NCBI RefSeq assembly: GCF_001509485.1 | Contig: NZ_LLZI01000224.1 | Span: 16,362 to 80,361 of the forward strand | DNA: 64,000 nt | Origin: Streptomyces sp. NRRL F-4489 | Lineage (GTDB): Bacteria > Actinomycetota > Actinomycetes > Streptomycetales > Streptomycetaceae | Direction: 5' to 3' | Part shown: in pieces, positions 44,143 through 52,095 of the stretch | How the letters are laid out: every line of letters begins with the position of its first letter | Numbering within the stretch: the first letter of the stretch is position 1 | Notes under the pieces: model-generated | Told to the model about the DNA's origin: nothing | The model's database searches: none | What the model saw: the letters and a program-made list of their open reading frames with translations, nothing else | Made by a program: the position numbers and the translations under genes

Positions 44143-44836
44143 ACCGGGGCGGCAGGCACCACTCGCCGTACTCGATGACGCCCTCGCCATCGGACCAGCG
44201 GTGCGCGCCCGCGAGGATCGGGGCGCCCACGGGGAGGCCCAGGGCGCTCGCCTCGCGCGCGTCGGCGGTCCGGGCGTGCATGTCGTCCCTGGCGTGCGTG
44301 ATGGTGCGCCCGGTGGCCTCCAGCACCCGCGCGGACAGACCGTGGTTGCGCCCCGGCGCGATGTTCAGCAGATCCGGGACGAGGGCGGCGAACGGCGCCG
44401 GGTACCACGTCACCGCGAAGACCGTACGGGTCTTGCCCCGCCCCGCCAGCCACTCCCGGCGCACCACCTGGTCCCCCGTGTCCAGATCGAAGATCTCGGC
44501 CACGTACAGGGGCGGCGTCACCAGCTCGGCCGCCGTAACCCGGCTCGTCTCGCCGTCCGCGAGGAACGATTTCACCCGCTGGACCCGGGCGAGCCGGTCG
44601 CGCGCCGACAGCGTCCACACCGGGTCGTCGGCGACGTACGTACCCCGTGGAGTGGTCCGGATGTAGCCCTCGACCTGGAGCGCCTGAAGAGCCCGGGACA
44701 CCGTGGCGGCGGCCACCTGCCACTGCCCCGAGATCTCCCGGTTCGTCGGCAGCTTCGCCCCCGGCTCCAGATCACCCGACAGGATCCGTTCCCGGAAGTG
44801 ATCGGAGATCTTCGTGAATGTTTTCGTACCGGCCAT
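44114..44836 (-). CDS. GntR-family regulator (HutC/UTRA type)
   Basis: 240 residues. The winged helix is FTKISDHFRERILSGDLEPG, LPTNREISGQWQVAAATVSR and LQVEGYIRTTPRGTYV; the UTRA domain has VVRREWLAGRGKTRTVFAVT and the terminal FTIGYEYQP. It is divergent from the frameshifted copy 2 and convergent with copy 1, lying between the two direct repeats. A perfect palindrome 94 bp upstream is the likely operator. In Streptomyces, GntR genes of this type are frequent in integrated elements (for example KorSA-like), but no integrase is present here. Confidence 0.93.
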   Translation of the reverse strand: MAGTKTFTKISDHFRERILSGDLEPGAKLPTNREISGQWQVAAATVSRALQALQVEGYIRTTPRGTYVADDPVWTLSARDRLARVQRVKSFLADGETSRVTAAELVTPPLYVAEIFDLDTGDQVVRREWLAGRGKTRTVFAVTWYPAPFAALVPDLLNIAPGRNHGLSARVLEATGRTITHARDDMHARTADAREASALGLPVGAPILAGAHRWSDGEGVIEYGEWCLPPRFTIGYEYQP

Positions 44837-44929
44837 CTCCCGCGCCCCTCACGCCAGTTGGGAATCGATGACGCTCAGCACACTAGGGCACTCGGATCCG
44901 TAGCGCGAGTGCTTCGGCCACTCCGATAC

Positions 44930-44941
44930 TGAACTAGTTCA
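44930..44941. promoter_or_regulatory. TGAACTAGTTCA palindrome, candidate GntR operator
   Basis: A perfect 12-bp palindrome in an A/T-enriched spot of the divergent region between the GntR gene and copy 2. It is the only strong symmetry there and has the size expected for a GntR dimer. Confidence 0.6.
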
Positions 44942-45042
44942 CTCAGCCGGAGCAGCCCACCCGGCGGCCACGCACAGCCTTGCCCCCGCGCGACCGTACG
45001 ACCGGCCCGGGGCCGGCCATCCACGCACAGGGAGTCGACGAC

Positions 45043-45586
45043 ATGCCCCATGCTGCCGCGCGAGATCACGCCACGAACCCGCTGGACACCGCCCGCCTCC
45101 TCCCGTGGACCAGTCCGGACGGGAACCCGTGCTACCTCCTCGGCGGCACCGGGACCGGCTACGTCTCACGCCTCGCCGACCCGCCTCGCCGACCGGGTGG
45201 AGGCCGAGCAGATGGACGCGGCCGCCGACCTCATCGAGGAAGCCCGCCGCATCCTCGCCGACCGGACCTGGACACCCGGCGAACTGCACTGGCTGGCCGT
45301 CGAGTTGAACACCCATCTGATCAACGTCCACCGCGTCTCGGCGAGCCGGGGAGCGCGCCTGCTCCTGCTGGAGGGCGCGGCCGAGGCGGACGACGACGAC
45401 CCGGCGGGCGAGGAGGACGAGGAACTCCCGCCCGCCCAGGACTCCCCCGACCGGCCGAGCCCCGAGCAGCGGCAGCGCGCTGCCCCTACGGGCCCACGGG
45501 CCCAGCTCGCGGCGCCGGTCCGCCCTGCGGGAAGCGTCCCGGGCGCTTCCCTGAAGGGTGCCGCGCAGGGGCCACCCGCGCGGTGA
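45043..45586 (+). pseudogene. frameshifted second copy of the duplicated accessory gene
   Basis: ATG 45043 (GGGAG upstream) starts MPHAAARDHATNPLDTARLLPW and reads LGGTGTGYVSRLAD in the same way as copy 1. At about 45180 five bases (TCTCA) are missing, so the frame shifts and the conserved VEAEQMDAAADLIEEARRIL segment continues one frame over to TGA 45584. The C-terminal tail after LLLLEG is acidic but different from copy 1. Both halves are otherwise undamaged, so the deletion is recent, or the sequence has an error here. Intact protein would be about 180 residues. Confidence 0.75.
45083..45366. repeat. 284-bp direct repeat, copy 2
   Basis: It matches 43703-43991 except for two substitutions and a 5-bp deletion. 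Near-identity implies recent duplication or gene conversion, and recombination between the copies would excise the GntR gene. Confidence 0.9.
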
Positions 45587-45593
45587 GGGAAGG

Positions 45594-45629
45594 CGGCCCG
45601 CCCTCTCCGGATGGGTGGAGGGCGGGCCG
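45594..45629. terminator. bidirectional hairpin terminator
   Basis: A perfect 12-bp stem (CGGCCCGCCCTC / GAGGGCGGGCCG) around a 12-nt loop, followed by TTCGTCTTCT. It lies between convergent genes and closes the accessory island. Confidence 0.85.
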
Positions 45630-45648
45630 TTCGTCTTCTGCGCGGGGA

Positions 45649-46269
45649 TCAGAGGAGCAGCATCACCGCCAGGCCCACAGCGCCGATGGCGGCCGGGGCC
45701 AGGATGGCGTAGGACCAGCGGACTTCCGGGGTGCCCTGGGCGGATGCGCGGTGGGTGGCGCGGTCCTTGAGGTCGCGGAGGTCGGCGAGGGTCTGGTCGG
45801 CCATGGCCTTGGGGACCGGGCCGGTGTCGGCGGTGAGGCCGAAGCGGGGGCGGTTGGCGCCGCGGGCCGCCTGGCGGGTCGCCTTCTTGCGCTGGCGGAG
45901 GGAGACCGGGACGGCCCAGAGCTGGTACTTGCCCTCGCTGGTGAAGACCTCGGCGGTGAAGGTCGCGCGCAGGTCCTCGACGGCGGACCAGGGCAGGGTG
46001 ATCGTACGGAACGGGTTGCGCACCAGGAGGCGGTCGTCGTTCGCGCGGACCTGGGGGCGCAGCGAGAAGGCGGCGACCAGGGGGACGACGAGGAGCAGGG
46101 CGAAGACCGCGGTGATCTTGGCGGTGGGGGTGCCGCGCAGCACCGCGTCGACCCCGAGCCAGAGGGCGAGCAGGATGAGCAGGGCGCCGCCGACCAGGGC
46201 CGCCGGTGAGCGGTAGCTGCGTTCCGCGTACTGCGGCGCGGGCGAGGTGGACCGTTCCGGGCTCGTCAT
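45649..46269 (-). CDS. membrane protein with PH-like domain
   Basis: 206 residues. Two N-terminal helices (ALVGGALLILLALWLGVDAVL, ITAVFALLLVVPLVAAFSL) lead into a bacterial PH-like segment (VRANDDRLLVRNPFRTITLP, WSAVEDLRATFTAEVFTSEG, KYQLWAVPVSLRQRKKATRQ). A last helix (ILAPAAIGAVGLAVMLLL) ends the protein. The pattern matches actinobacterial PH-domain proteins (PF10756 type). Function is unknown. Confidence 0.9.
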   Translation of the reverse strand: MTSPERSTSPAPQYAERSYRSPAALVGGALLILLALWLGVDAVLRGTPTAKITAVFALLLVVPLVAAFSLRPQVRANDDRLLVRNPFRTITLPWSAVEDLRATFTAEVFTSEGKYQLWAVPVSLRQRKKATRQAARGANRPRFGLTADTGPVPKAMADQTLADLRDLKDRATHRASAQGTPEVRWSYAILAPAAIGAVGLAVMLLL

Positions 46270-46347
46270 GCCGCCGATTCTGCCTGACTGTCCGGATGGC
46301 GGACATTGCGTTACGGCATCGATGCGGGCGACGGCCGGCGGTGCGGG

Positions 46348-46393
46348 CCCCGGTTACGCGCCCTGGCCGGGCGGCTCCCGGTTACGCGCCCTG
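46348..46393. repeat. 17-bp direct repeat duplicating the sortase gene 3' end
   Basis: CCCGGTTACGCGCCCTG occurs at 46349-46365 and 46377-46393. The right copy contains the sortase stop (TAA on the minus strand) and codes for its last residues, so the left copy is a duplicated gene tail. Confidence 0.8.
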
Positions 46394-47035
46394 CGGCAGG
46401 AGGTCGGCGTAGAGGATGACGTTGTCGGGGCGGTGGCCGGCGCGGAGGTCGCCGCCGCAGGTGATCAGGCGGAGTTCGGGGCGCGGGGTGTCGCCGTAGA
46501 CCTGGCGGGTGGGGAAGTGGGACTTGTCGACCTGCTGGATGGCGCGGATGGCGAAGGCGGCCGTGGTGCCGTCCGCGCGGTCGACGTAGACGCGGTCGCC
46601 GGGCCGGACGCGGGCGACGTTCTTCATGACGGCGGGGCCCTGGACGGTGTCGTAGTGGCCGATGAGGACGGCGGGGCCGGTCTCGCCGGGGGTGACGCCC
46701 TTGTCGTACCAGCCGATGCGGTCGGCGTCCCGGACCGGCGGCACCTCGACCGTGCCGTCGGCGGCCAGGCCGAGGTCCAGGACCGGCCCGGTGTCGACAC
46801 CGGCGGCGGGGATGCGTACGCGGACGGGCCGGGCGGCGGGCAAGGGGCGTACCGGGGCCGTCCCGGGCGGGGTGGCGGCGGTGGTGGTGGTCAGGTGCAC
46901 CGGTGGGGCGGCGTTCGCGGGGCGGCCCTCTCGTGTGAGGCCGGTGACGAGCAGGGTGGTGCCGAGGGCCAGGGCGAGGAGGCAGGCCGCCAGTGTGCGG
47001 CGGCCTGCCCGGCGCCCCTGGGGAGCGCGGCTCAC
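46382..47035 (-). CDS. sortase (class E/F type)
   Basis: 217 residues; GTG 47035 overlaps the stop of the upstream gene by four bases. One N-terminal membrane helix (TLAACLLALALGTTLLVTGL) is followed by a linker and the sortase domain. The catalytic residues are in place: His in LIGHYDTVQG, Cys in LRLITCGGDL and Arg in AGHRPDNVILYA. The TCGGDL context matches the short class F type of high-GC bacteria. It should attach the co-encoded surface protein (47032-48207) to the cell envelope. Confidence 0.93.
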   Translation of the reverse strand: MSRAPQGRRAGRRTLAACLLALALGTTLLVTGLTREGRPANAAPPVHLTTTTAATPPGTAPVRPLPAARPVRVRIPAAGVDTGPVLDLGLAADGTVEVPPVRDADRIGWYDKGVTPGETGPAVLIGHYDTVQGPAVMKNVARVRPGDRVYVDRADGTTAAFAIRAIQQVDKSHFPTRQVYGDTPRPELRLITCGGDLRAGHRPDNVILYADLLPQGA

Positions 47036-48207
47036 ACCTGCCGGCCCGCGTCCCGGCGGCGGCGCAGCACGGCGAACGCGACGCCCGCGGCGCCGGCCGA
47101 GGCGAGCGCGCCGCCCGCGACGACGAGGGTGTGGTCCGAGTCGCCGACGCCCTCCGCGCCGGCCGCGACCGCACCCTTGGGGACGAGGGTGGTCTGGTGA
47201 CCGGTGGCGGCGGTCCGGGCGGCGGTCCCGGTGGCGGTCCCGGTGGCGGCCTTCGCACCGTGCGCCGGGACCTTGCCGACCGGGAGGGAGCAGCCCTGCG
47301 GCGCCTGCGGGAAGGAGGTGGTCATGGCCGGGTGGCCGCCGCCCTCCATGTTGGTGATGAGCTTGGGCCGGGGGCCGTAGGCGTCCACGATCTTCGCCAC
47401 GAAGCCCGCCTTCTCGGGGATCACGGGGTGCTCGCGGTCCAGGACGTAGGGCAGCCGCTCGGAGGGGTCGCCCGCCGCCTCGAAGGTGACGCGCGGCCCC
47501 TTCGGCCCGTTGGTCAGCACCGCCATCGTCCCGGCGCCGATGTCCTGCCGCTTGGTCGCGGTGCAGTCCTTCGGCCGGCCGGCGGGCTCGGCGCCCGGCT
47601 TGGCGGACCGGGGCAGGGCGTACGTGCGGGTGCCCTGCGGGCCGGTGACCTGGAGCGTGGGGGCGGCGCCGGTGGCGTCGAGCAGGCGCAGGGTCAGGCC
47701 GCCGAGGTGGGCGGTGCGGTGCGTGCGGTTGAGGACGTCCATCACCCGGACCATGTAGGTGTCGCCGGGCTTCCAGTGGGGGCCGACGTAGCGGATCCAC
47801 GCCTCGGGGCCGCCGGCGGACGGGTCGTTCCGGAGGACGGCGAGGTAGCCGTTGCCCAGGTAGACGGGCCGGCCGGCGTAACGGGACGGGACCGGCTTGG
47901 CGGCGGAGGGGCGGTCGGCGGCCTTGGCGGCGGAGGGATGGTCGGCGGCCTTGGCGGTGGCCTGGTCAGCGGCCTTGCCGGTGGACGTACCGCTCCCGGC
48001 GGCACCGGCGTCACGCCCGGCAGCCTCGTGCCCGGCCACCGACGAGGCCCCGCCGGTCGGCCCGGCCACCGAAGCGGCCCCGCCGCCCGGACCGGCCGCC
48101 GGAGCGGCGAAGGCCCCCGCGGCCGGCCCGAGGACGGCGGCCGCGACCGCGGCGGAGGTCGCGGCGGCGCGGAGGGCCCGGCGGCGGCGCGAGAGGAAGG
48201 AGGACAT
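47032..48207 (-). CDS. secreted surface protein, probable substrate of the adjacent sortase
   Basis: 391 residues; ATG 48207 has GGGGAG upstream. A signal peptide (RRALRAAATSAAVAAAVLGPAAGAFA) precedes a low-complexity region with AKAADHPSAAKAADRPSAAK repeats. The globular part contains YLGNGYLAVLRNDPSAGGPE and MVRVMDVLNRTHRTAHLGGL; LTNGPKGPRVTFEAAGDP follows. The C-terminus is a sorting-like signal: VPKGAVAAGAEGVGDSDHTL, a hydrophobic helix (VVAGGALASAGAAGVAFAVL) and RRRRDAGRQ. There is no LPxTG; the VPKGxVxAGxE pattern replaces it. It is translationally coupled to the sortase, a good reason to call it the substrate. Confidence 0.88.
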   Translation of the reverse strand: MSSFLSRRRRALRAAATSAAVAAAVLGPAAGAFAAPAAGPGGGAASVAGPTGGASSVAGHEAAGRDAGAAGSGTSTGKAADQATAKAADHPSAAKAADRPSAAKPVPSRYAGRPVYLGNGYLAVLRNDPSAGGPEAWIRYVGPHWKPGDTYMVRVMDVLNRTHRTAHLGGLTLRLLDATGAAPTLQVTGPQGTRTYALPRSAKPGAEPAGRPKDCTATKRQDIGAGTMAVLTNGPKGPRVTFEAAGDPSERLPYVLDREHPVIPEKAGFVAKIVDAYGPRPKLITNMEGGGHPAMTTSFPQAPQGCSLPVGKVPAHGAKAATGTATGTAARTAATGHQTTLVPKGAVAAGAEGVGDSDHTLVVAGGALASAGAAGVAFAVLRRRRDAGRQV

Positions 48208-48536
48208 GGGCGACTCCCCGTAAGAAAGACATGGCGTATCGGTCGGAAGCCGGCCGGACGAGCCGACCGAGAGACGGAGCGGCGGAAGAACGGGCCGGAG
48301 GAAGCGCGGGCCGCCGCCCCTGGGGGCCGGGCCGTCGAGCGGCCGGGGCGGTGTGGCGGAAGAGACATTACGGAGCGCGCTTGATGGCGTTCTCACGGGT
48401 TCGTAACAGATGGCCCACAGAAGCCCACCCGTCCGCTTTTTCCGGCATCGGCCACCCGCGTTCCCGGCGCGCGTCCGTCCGCTCTCCCTCGGCATCCCTG
48501 CGCTTCTTCCCAGCTCCTGCCGCCCTATCCGCCCCA

Positions 48537-48569
48537 GGCGATCCCCCGGCGATCACCAGGCGATCACCG
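48537..48569. repeat. three 11-bp helically phased tandem repeats upstream of deoC
   Basis: Units begin GGCGATC and are 11 bp each, so the same face of the helix is presented three times. They lie about 120-155 bp before the deoC start. Confidence 0.6.
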
Positions 48570-48655
48570 ACCGGTCCGCAGTCGGCCCCACCGGCGCTCC
48601 CCCGCCACCACCCCTAGGGGCCCGCCCCCACCCCAACCCTGTCCGGATCCAGGGG

Positions 48656-48685
48656 GTGACAGGACGCTACGCGCGTAGATATGCT
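48656..48685 (+). promoter_or_regulatory. deoC promoter with CTACGCGCGTAG palindrome in the spacer
   Basis: GTGACA (-35, 48656-48661) and TATGCT (-10, 48680-48685) are 18 bp apart, and the perfect palindrome (48667-48678) fills most of the spacer. The -10 box ends 6 nt before the GTG start, so the mRNA should be leaderless. A protein bound to the palindrome would block the polymerase directly. Confidence 0.8.
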
Positions 48686-48691
48686 CCCCTC

Positions 48692-49693
48692 GTGACCATG
48701 CCCACCACTGTTCCCGCATACGGCAAAGAGGCCGCGGGGCGCCTGGCGACGATGGCGGACGTGACCGCCTCGGACGGGGCGCTGCGCCGCTTCCTGCACG
48801 GACTCCCCGGCGTCGACGCGGTAGGGCTGCAGGCCCGCGCCGCCACGCTCGGTACCCGCTCGATCAAGACCTCGGCCAAGGCGTACGCCATCGACCTGGC
48901 CATCTCGATGATCGACCTGACGACGCTCGAAGGCGCGGACACCCCCGGCAAGGTCCGGGCGCTGTGCGCCAAGGGCGTCCACCCCGACCCCACCGACCGC
49001 ACCACCCCCAAGGTCGCCGCGATCTGCGTCTACCCGGACATGGTGGCCACCGCCAAGGACGCGCTCGGCGACTCCGGTGTCCACGTGGCCTCGGTCGCCA
49101 CCGCCTTCCCGGCGGGCCGGGCCGCGCTGCCGGTGAAGCTGGCCGACACCCGGGACGCGGTGGCGGCCGGCGCCGACGAGATCGACATGGTGATCGACCG
49201 CGGCGCCTTCCTCTCCGGCCGCTATCTGGAGGTCTTCGAGGAGATCAAGGCCGTGAAGGAGGCGTGCGCCCGCCCGGACGGCAGCGCCGCCCACCTGAAG
49301 GTGATCTTCGAGACCGGTGAGCTCCAGACGTACGACAACGTGCGCCGGGTGTCCTGGCTGGCGATGCTGGCCGGCGCCGACTTCATCAAGACCTCGACCG
49401 GCAAGGTGGCGGTGAACGCCACTCCCCCGGTGACGCTGCTGATGCTGGAGGCGGTCCGGGACTTCCGCGCGGCCACCGGCGTCCAGGTCGGCGTGAAGCC
49501 GGCCGGCGGCATCCGGACGACCAAGGACGCGATCAAGTACCTGGTGATGGTCAACGAGACGCTGGGCGAGGAGTGGCTGACCGCCGACTGGTTCCGGTTC
49601 GGCGCGTCCAGCCTCCTCAACGACCTGCTGATGCAGCGTCAGAAGCTCAGCACCGGCCGCTACTCCGGCCCCGACTACGTCACGGTGGACTGA
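48692..49693 (+). CDS. deoC: deoxyribose-phosphate aldolase
   Basis: 333 residues from GTG 48692, chosen because the promoter lies directly before it. It cleaves 2-deoxyribose 5-phosphate to acetaldehyde and glyceraldehyde 3-phosphate. DeoC marks are AAICVYPDMVATAKDALG, GADEIDMVIDRGAF, LKVIFETGELQTYD, the Schiff-base Lys in ADFIKTSTGKV and VGVKPAGGIRTTKDAI. The two ALDH genes that follow with 2 bp and overlapping starts may consume the acetaldehyde, so this looks like one deoxyribose catabolic operon. Confidence 0.96.
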   Translation: MTMPTTVPAYGKEAAGRLATMADVTASDGALRRFLHGLPGVDAVGLQARAATLGTRSIKTSAKAYAIDLAISMIDLTTLEGADTPGKVRALCAKGVHPDPTDRTTPKVAAICVYPDMVATAKDALGDSGVHVASVATAFPAGRAALPVKLADTRDAVAAGADEIDMVIDRGAFLSGRYLEVFEEIKAVKEACARPDGSAAHLKVIFETGELQTYDNVRRVSWLAMLAGADFIKTSTGKVAVNATPPVTLLMLEAVRDFRAATGVQVGVKPAGGIRTTKDAIKYLVMVNETLGEEWLTADWFRFGASSLLNDLLMQRQKLSTGRYSGPDYVTVD

Positions 49694-49695
49694 CC

Positions 49696-51147
49696 ATGAC
49701 CTTTGACTACGCACCGGCGCCCGAGTCGCGCTCCGTCGTGGACCTCGCGCCGTCCTACGGGCTGTTCATCGACGGCGAGTTCACCGAGGGCGCGGGCGGC
49801 GGCCTCCGCAAGACCGTCTCGCCGGCCACCGAGGAGGTGCTCGCCGAGTACACCCAGGGCACCGCGGACGATGTGGACCGCGCCGTCAAGGCGGCCCGGA
49901 AGGCGTTCGCCGGCTGGTCGGCGCTGCCCGGCGCCGAGCGCGCCAAGTACCTCTTCCGGATCGCCCGGATCATCCAGGAGCGCTCGCGCGAGCTGGCCGT
50001 CCTGGAGACGCTGGACAACGGCAAGCCGATCCGCGAGTCGCGGGACGCCGATCTGCCGCTGGTGGCCGCGCACTTCTTCTACTACGCGGGCTGGGCCGAC
50101 AAGCTGGCGTACGCGGGCTACGGCCCGAACCCCAAGCCGCTGGGCGTGGCCGGCCAGGTCATCCCGTGGAACTTCCCGCTGCTGATGCTGGCGTGGAAGA
50201 TCGCCCCGGCGCTGGCCTGCGGCAACACGGTCGTGCTCAAGCCGGCCGAGACCACCCCGCTCTCCGCGCTGTTCTTCGCGGACATCTGCCGCCAGGCCGG
50301 GCTGCCCAAGGGCGTCGTCAACATCGTCACCGGTGACGGCGCCACGGGCGCGGCGCTGGTGGGGCACCCGGGCATCGACAAGATCGCGTTCACCGGCTCG
50401 ACCGAGGTGGGCAAGGCGATCGCCCGTACGGTCGCCGGTACGGACAAGAAGCTCACCCTCGAACTGGGCGGCAAGGCGGCCAACATCGTCTTCGACGACG
50501 CGCCGATCGACCAGGCCGTCGAGGGCATCGTCAACGGCATCTTCTTCAACCAGGGCCACGTGTGCTGCGCGGGCTCCCGGCTGCTGGTGCAGGAGTCGGT
50601 GCAGGACGAGCTGCTGGACGCGCTCAAGCGCCGGATGGCCACCCTCCGGGTCGGCGACCCGCTGGACAAGAACACCGACATCGGCGCGATCAACTCCGCC
50701 GAGCAGCTGGCCCGGATCACCGAGCTGGCCGACGCGGGCGCGGCCGAGGGCGCCGAGCGCTGGTCCCCGGCGTGCGAACTCCCCTCGTCCGGCTACTGGT
50801 TCGCGCCGACGCTGTTCACCGGCGTCACCCAGGCGCACCGGATCGCCCGCGAGGAGATCTTCGGCCCGGTGCTGTCCGTGCTGACCTTCCGCACGCCGGA
50901 GGAGGCGGTGGCCAAGGCCAACAACACGCCGTACGGCCTGTCGGCGGGCATCTGGACGGAGAAGGGCTCCCGGATGCTGTGGATGGCGAACAAGCTGCGG
51001 GCCGGGGTCATCTGGTCCAACACGTTCAACAAGTTCGACCCCGCCTCGCCGTTCGGCGGCTACAAGGAGTCGGGCTTCGGCCGCGAGGGCGGCCGGCACG
51101 GTCTGGAGGCGTACCTCGCCCCGTCGAACCCGGAGGGTGAGCGCTGA
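49696..51147 (+). CDS. aldehyde dehydrogenase
   Basis: 483 residues; ATG 49696 lies two bases after the deoC stop. Catalytic features are complete: VIPWNFPLLMLAWKIAPALA, the cofactor segment FTGSTEVGKAIARTVAG, the general base Glu in LTLELGGKAANIV, and the nucleophile in QGHVCCAGSR. GFGREGGRHGLEAYL is the normal C-terminus. Coupling to deoC makes acetaldehyde from deoxyribose 5-phosphate an attractive substrate. That is inferred from the operon. Confidence 0.95.
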   Translation: MTFDYAPAPESRSVVDLAPSYGLFIDGEFTEGAGGGLRKTVSPATEEVLAEYTQGTADDVDRAVKAARKAFAGWSALPGAERAKYLFRIARIIQERSRELAVLETLDNGKPIRESRDADLPLVAAHFFYYAGWADKLAYAGYGPNPKPLGVAGQVIPWNFPLLMLAWKIAPALACGNTVVLKPAETTPLSALFFADICRQAGLPKGVVNIVTGDGATGAALVGHPGIDKIAFTGSTEVGKAIARTVAGTDKKLTLELGGKAANIVFDDAPIDQAVEGIVNGIFFNQGHVCCAGSRLLVQESVQDELLDALKRRMATLRVGDPLDKNTDIGAINSAEQLARITELADAGAAEGAERWSPACELPSSGYWFAPTLFTGVTQAHRIAREEIFGPVLSVLTFRTPEEAVAKANNTPYGLSAGIWTEKGSRMLWMANKLRAGVIWSNTFNKFDPASPFGGYKESGFGREGGRHGLEAYLAPSNPEGER

Positions 51148-52013
51148 TGAACGCCGTTGACCGCTTGAGCGTGCTCAAGACCTACAAGCTGTACGTCGGG
51201 GGCAAGTTCCCCCGGTCCGAGAGCGGGCGGGTGTACGAGGTGACCGACACTGAGGGCGGCTGGCTGGCCAACGCGCCGCTGGCCTCGCGCAAGGACGCCC
51301 GGGACGCGGTGGTGGCGGCCCGCAAGGCGTTCGGCGGCTGGTCGGGCGCCACGGCGTACAACCGCGGGCAGATCCTCTACCGCGTCGCGGAGATGCTCCA
51401 GGGCCGCCGCGAGCAGTTCGCCGCGGAGGTCGCGGCCGCCGAGGGCCTCTCGGCCGCCGAGGCGGCGGCGCAGGTGGACGCGGCGGTGGACCGCTGGGTG
51501 TGGTACGCGGGCTGGTCCGACAAGGTCGCCCAGATCGCCGGGTCGGCGAACCCGGTCGCGGGCCCGTACTTCAACCTCTCGTCGCCGGAGCCGACCGGTG
51601 TGGTGGCGGTGCTGGCCCCGCAGGAGTCGTCGTTCCTGGGCCTGGTGTCGGTGCTCGCCCCGGTGATCGTCACCGGCAACACCGCGGTGGTGGCGGCCTC
51701 CGAGCGGGCGCCGCTGCCGGCGCTGTCGCTGGCCGAGGTGCTGGCCACCTCCGACCTGCCGGGCGGGGTGGTCAACCTCCTCTCCGGCCGGACCGCGGAA
51801 CTGGCCGCTCCGCTCGCCGCCCACCAGGACGTCAACGCCCTGGACCTGGCCGGCGCCGACGCGGCCCTGGCCAAGGAGCTGGAGACCGCGGCGGCCGACA
51901 ACCTCAAGCGGGTGCTGCGCCCGCGGGCCGCGGACTGGACCGCCGACCCCGGTACGGAGCGGCTGCTGGCCTTCCTGGAGACGAAGACGGTGTGGCACCC
52001 GATGGGTGTCTGA
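51147..52013 (+). CDS. truncated aldehyde dehydrogenase-like protein without catalytic domain
   Basis: 288 residues; ATG overlaps the upstream TGA by one base. The sequence follows the N-terminal half of an ALDH (YKLYVGGKFPRSESGRVYEV, AYNRGQILYRVAEMLQGRRE, PTGVVAVLAPQESSFLGLVS, TGNTAVVAASERAPLPALSL), then ends in a short tail (LLAFLETKTVWHPMGV). The conserved FTGS, ELGGK and Cys motifs are missing, so it cannot be an enzyme by itself. I recall the same arrangement in S. coelicolor, which argues for a kept function as a partner subunit rather than decay. Confidence 0.9.
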   Translation: MNAVDRLSVLKTYKLYVGGKFPRSESGRVYEVTDTEGGWLANAPLASRKDARDAVVAARKAFGGWSGATAYNRGQILYRVAEMLQGRREQFAAEVAAAEGLSAAEAAAQVDAAVDRWVWYAGWSDKVAQIAGSANPVAGPYFNLSSPEPTGVVAVLAPQESSFLGLVSVLAPVIVTGNTAVVAASERAPLPALSLAEVLATSDLPGGVVNLLSGRTAELAAPLAAHQDVNALDLAGADAALAKELETAAADNLKRVLRPRAADWTADPGTERLLAFLETKTVWHPMGV

Positions 52014-52036
52014 TCCGGGCCCGTCCCGTACACACG

Positions 52037-52068
52037 ACCGCCCCGGGTGCCTCGGCACCTGGGGCGGT
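52037..52068. terminator. hairpin terminator after the ALDH genes
   Basis: Arms of 15 bp (ACCGCCCCGGGTGCC with GGCACCTGGGGCGGT, one G-U pair) meet at a two-base loop. It ends the deoC-ALDH operon and can serve the convergent gene at 52096. Confidence 0.8.
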
Positions 52069-52095
52069 GGTGCGTCCGGGGAAGGGCTCCGCAGC

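Larger units (their letters stand above)
48208..48691. other. 484-bp divergent region between the sortase pair and deoC
   Basis: No gene. It contains three head-to-tail 11-bp units GGCGATCMCCN (48537-48547, 48548-48558, 48559-48569), about one helical turn each, and the deoC promoter at its right end. The promoter of the sortase pair is not evident; an A/T-richer stretch lies near 48385-48425. Confidence 0.5.

Noticed and set aside
41800..45600. Integrated plasmid (AICE) or prophage
   Set aside because: XRE and GntR genes fit such elements, but no integrase, replication, transfer or phage structural gene is present and no tRNA flanks the segment.
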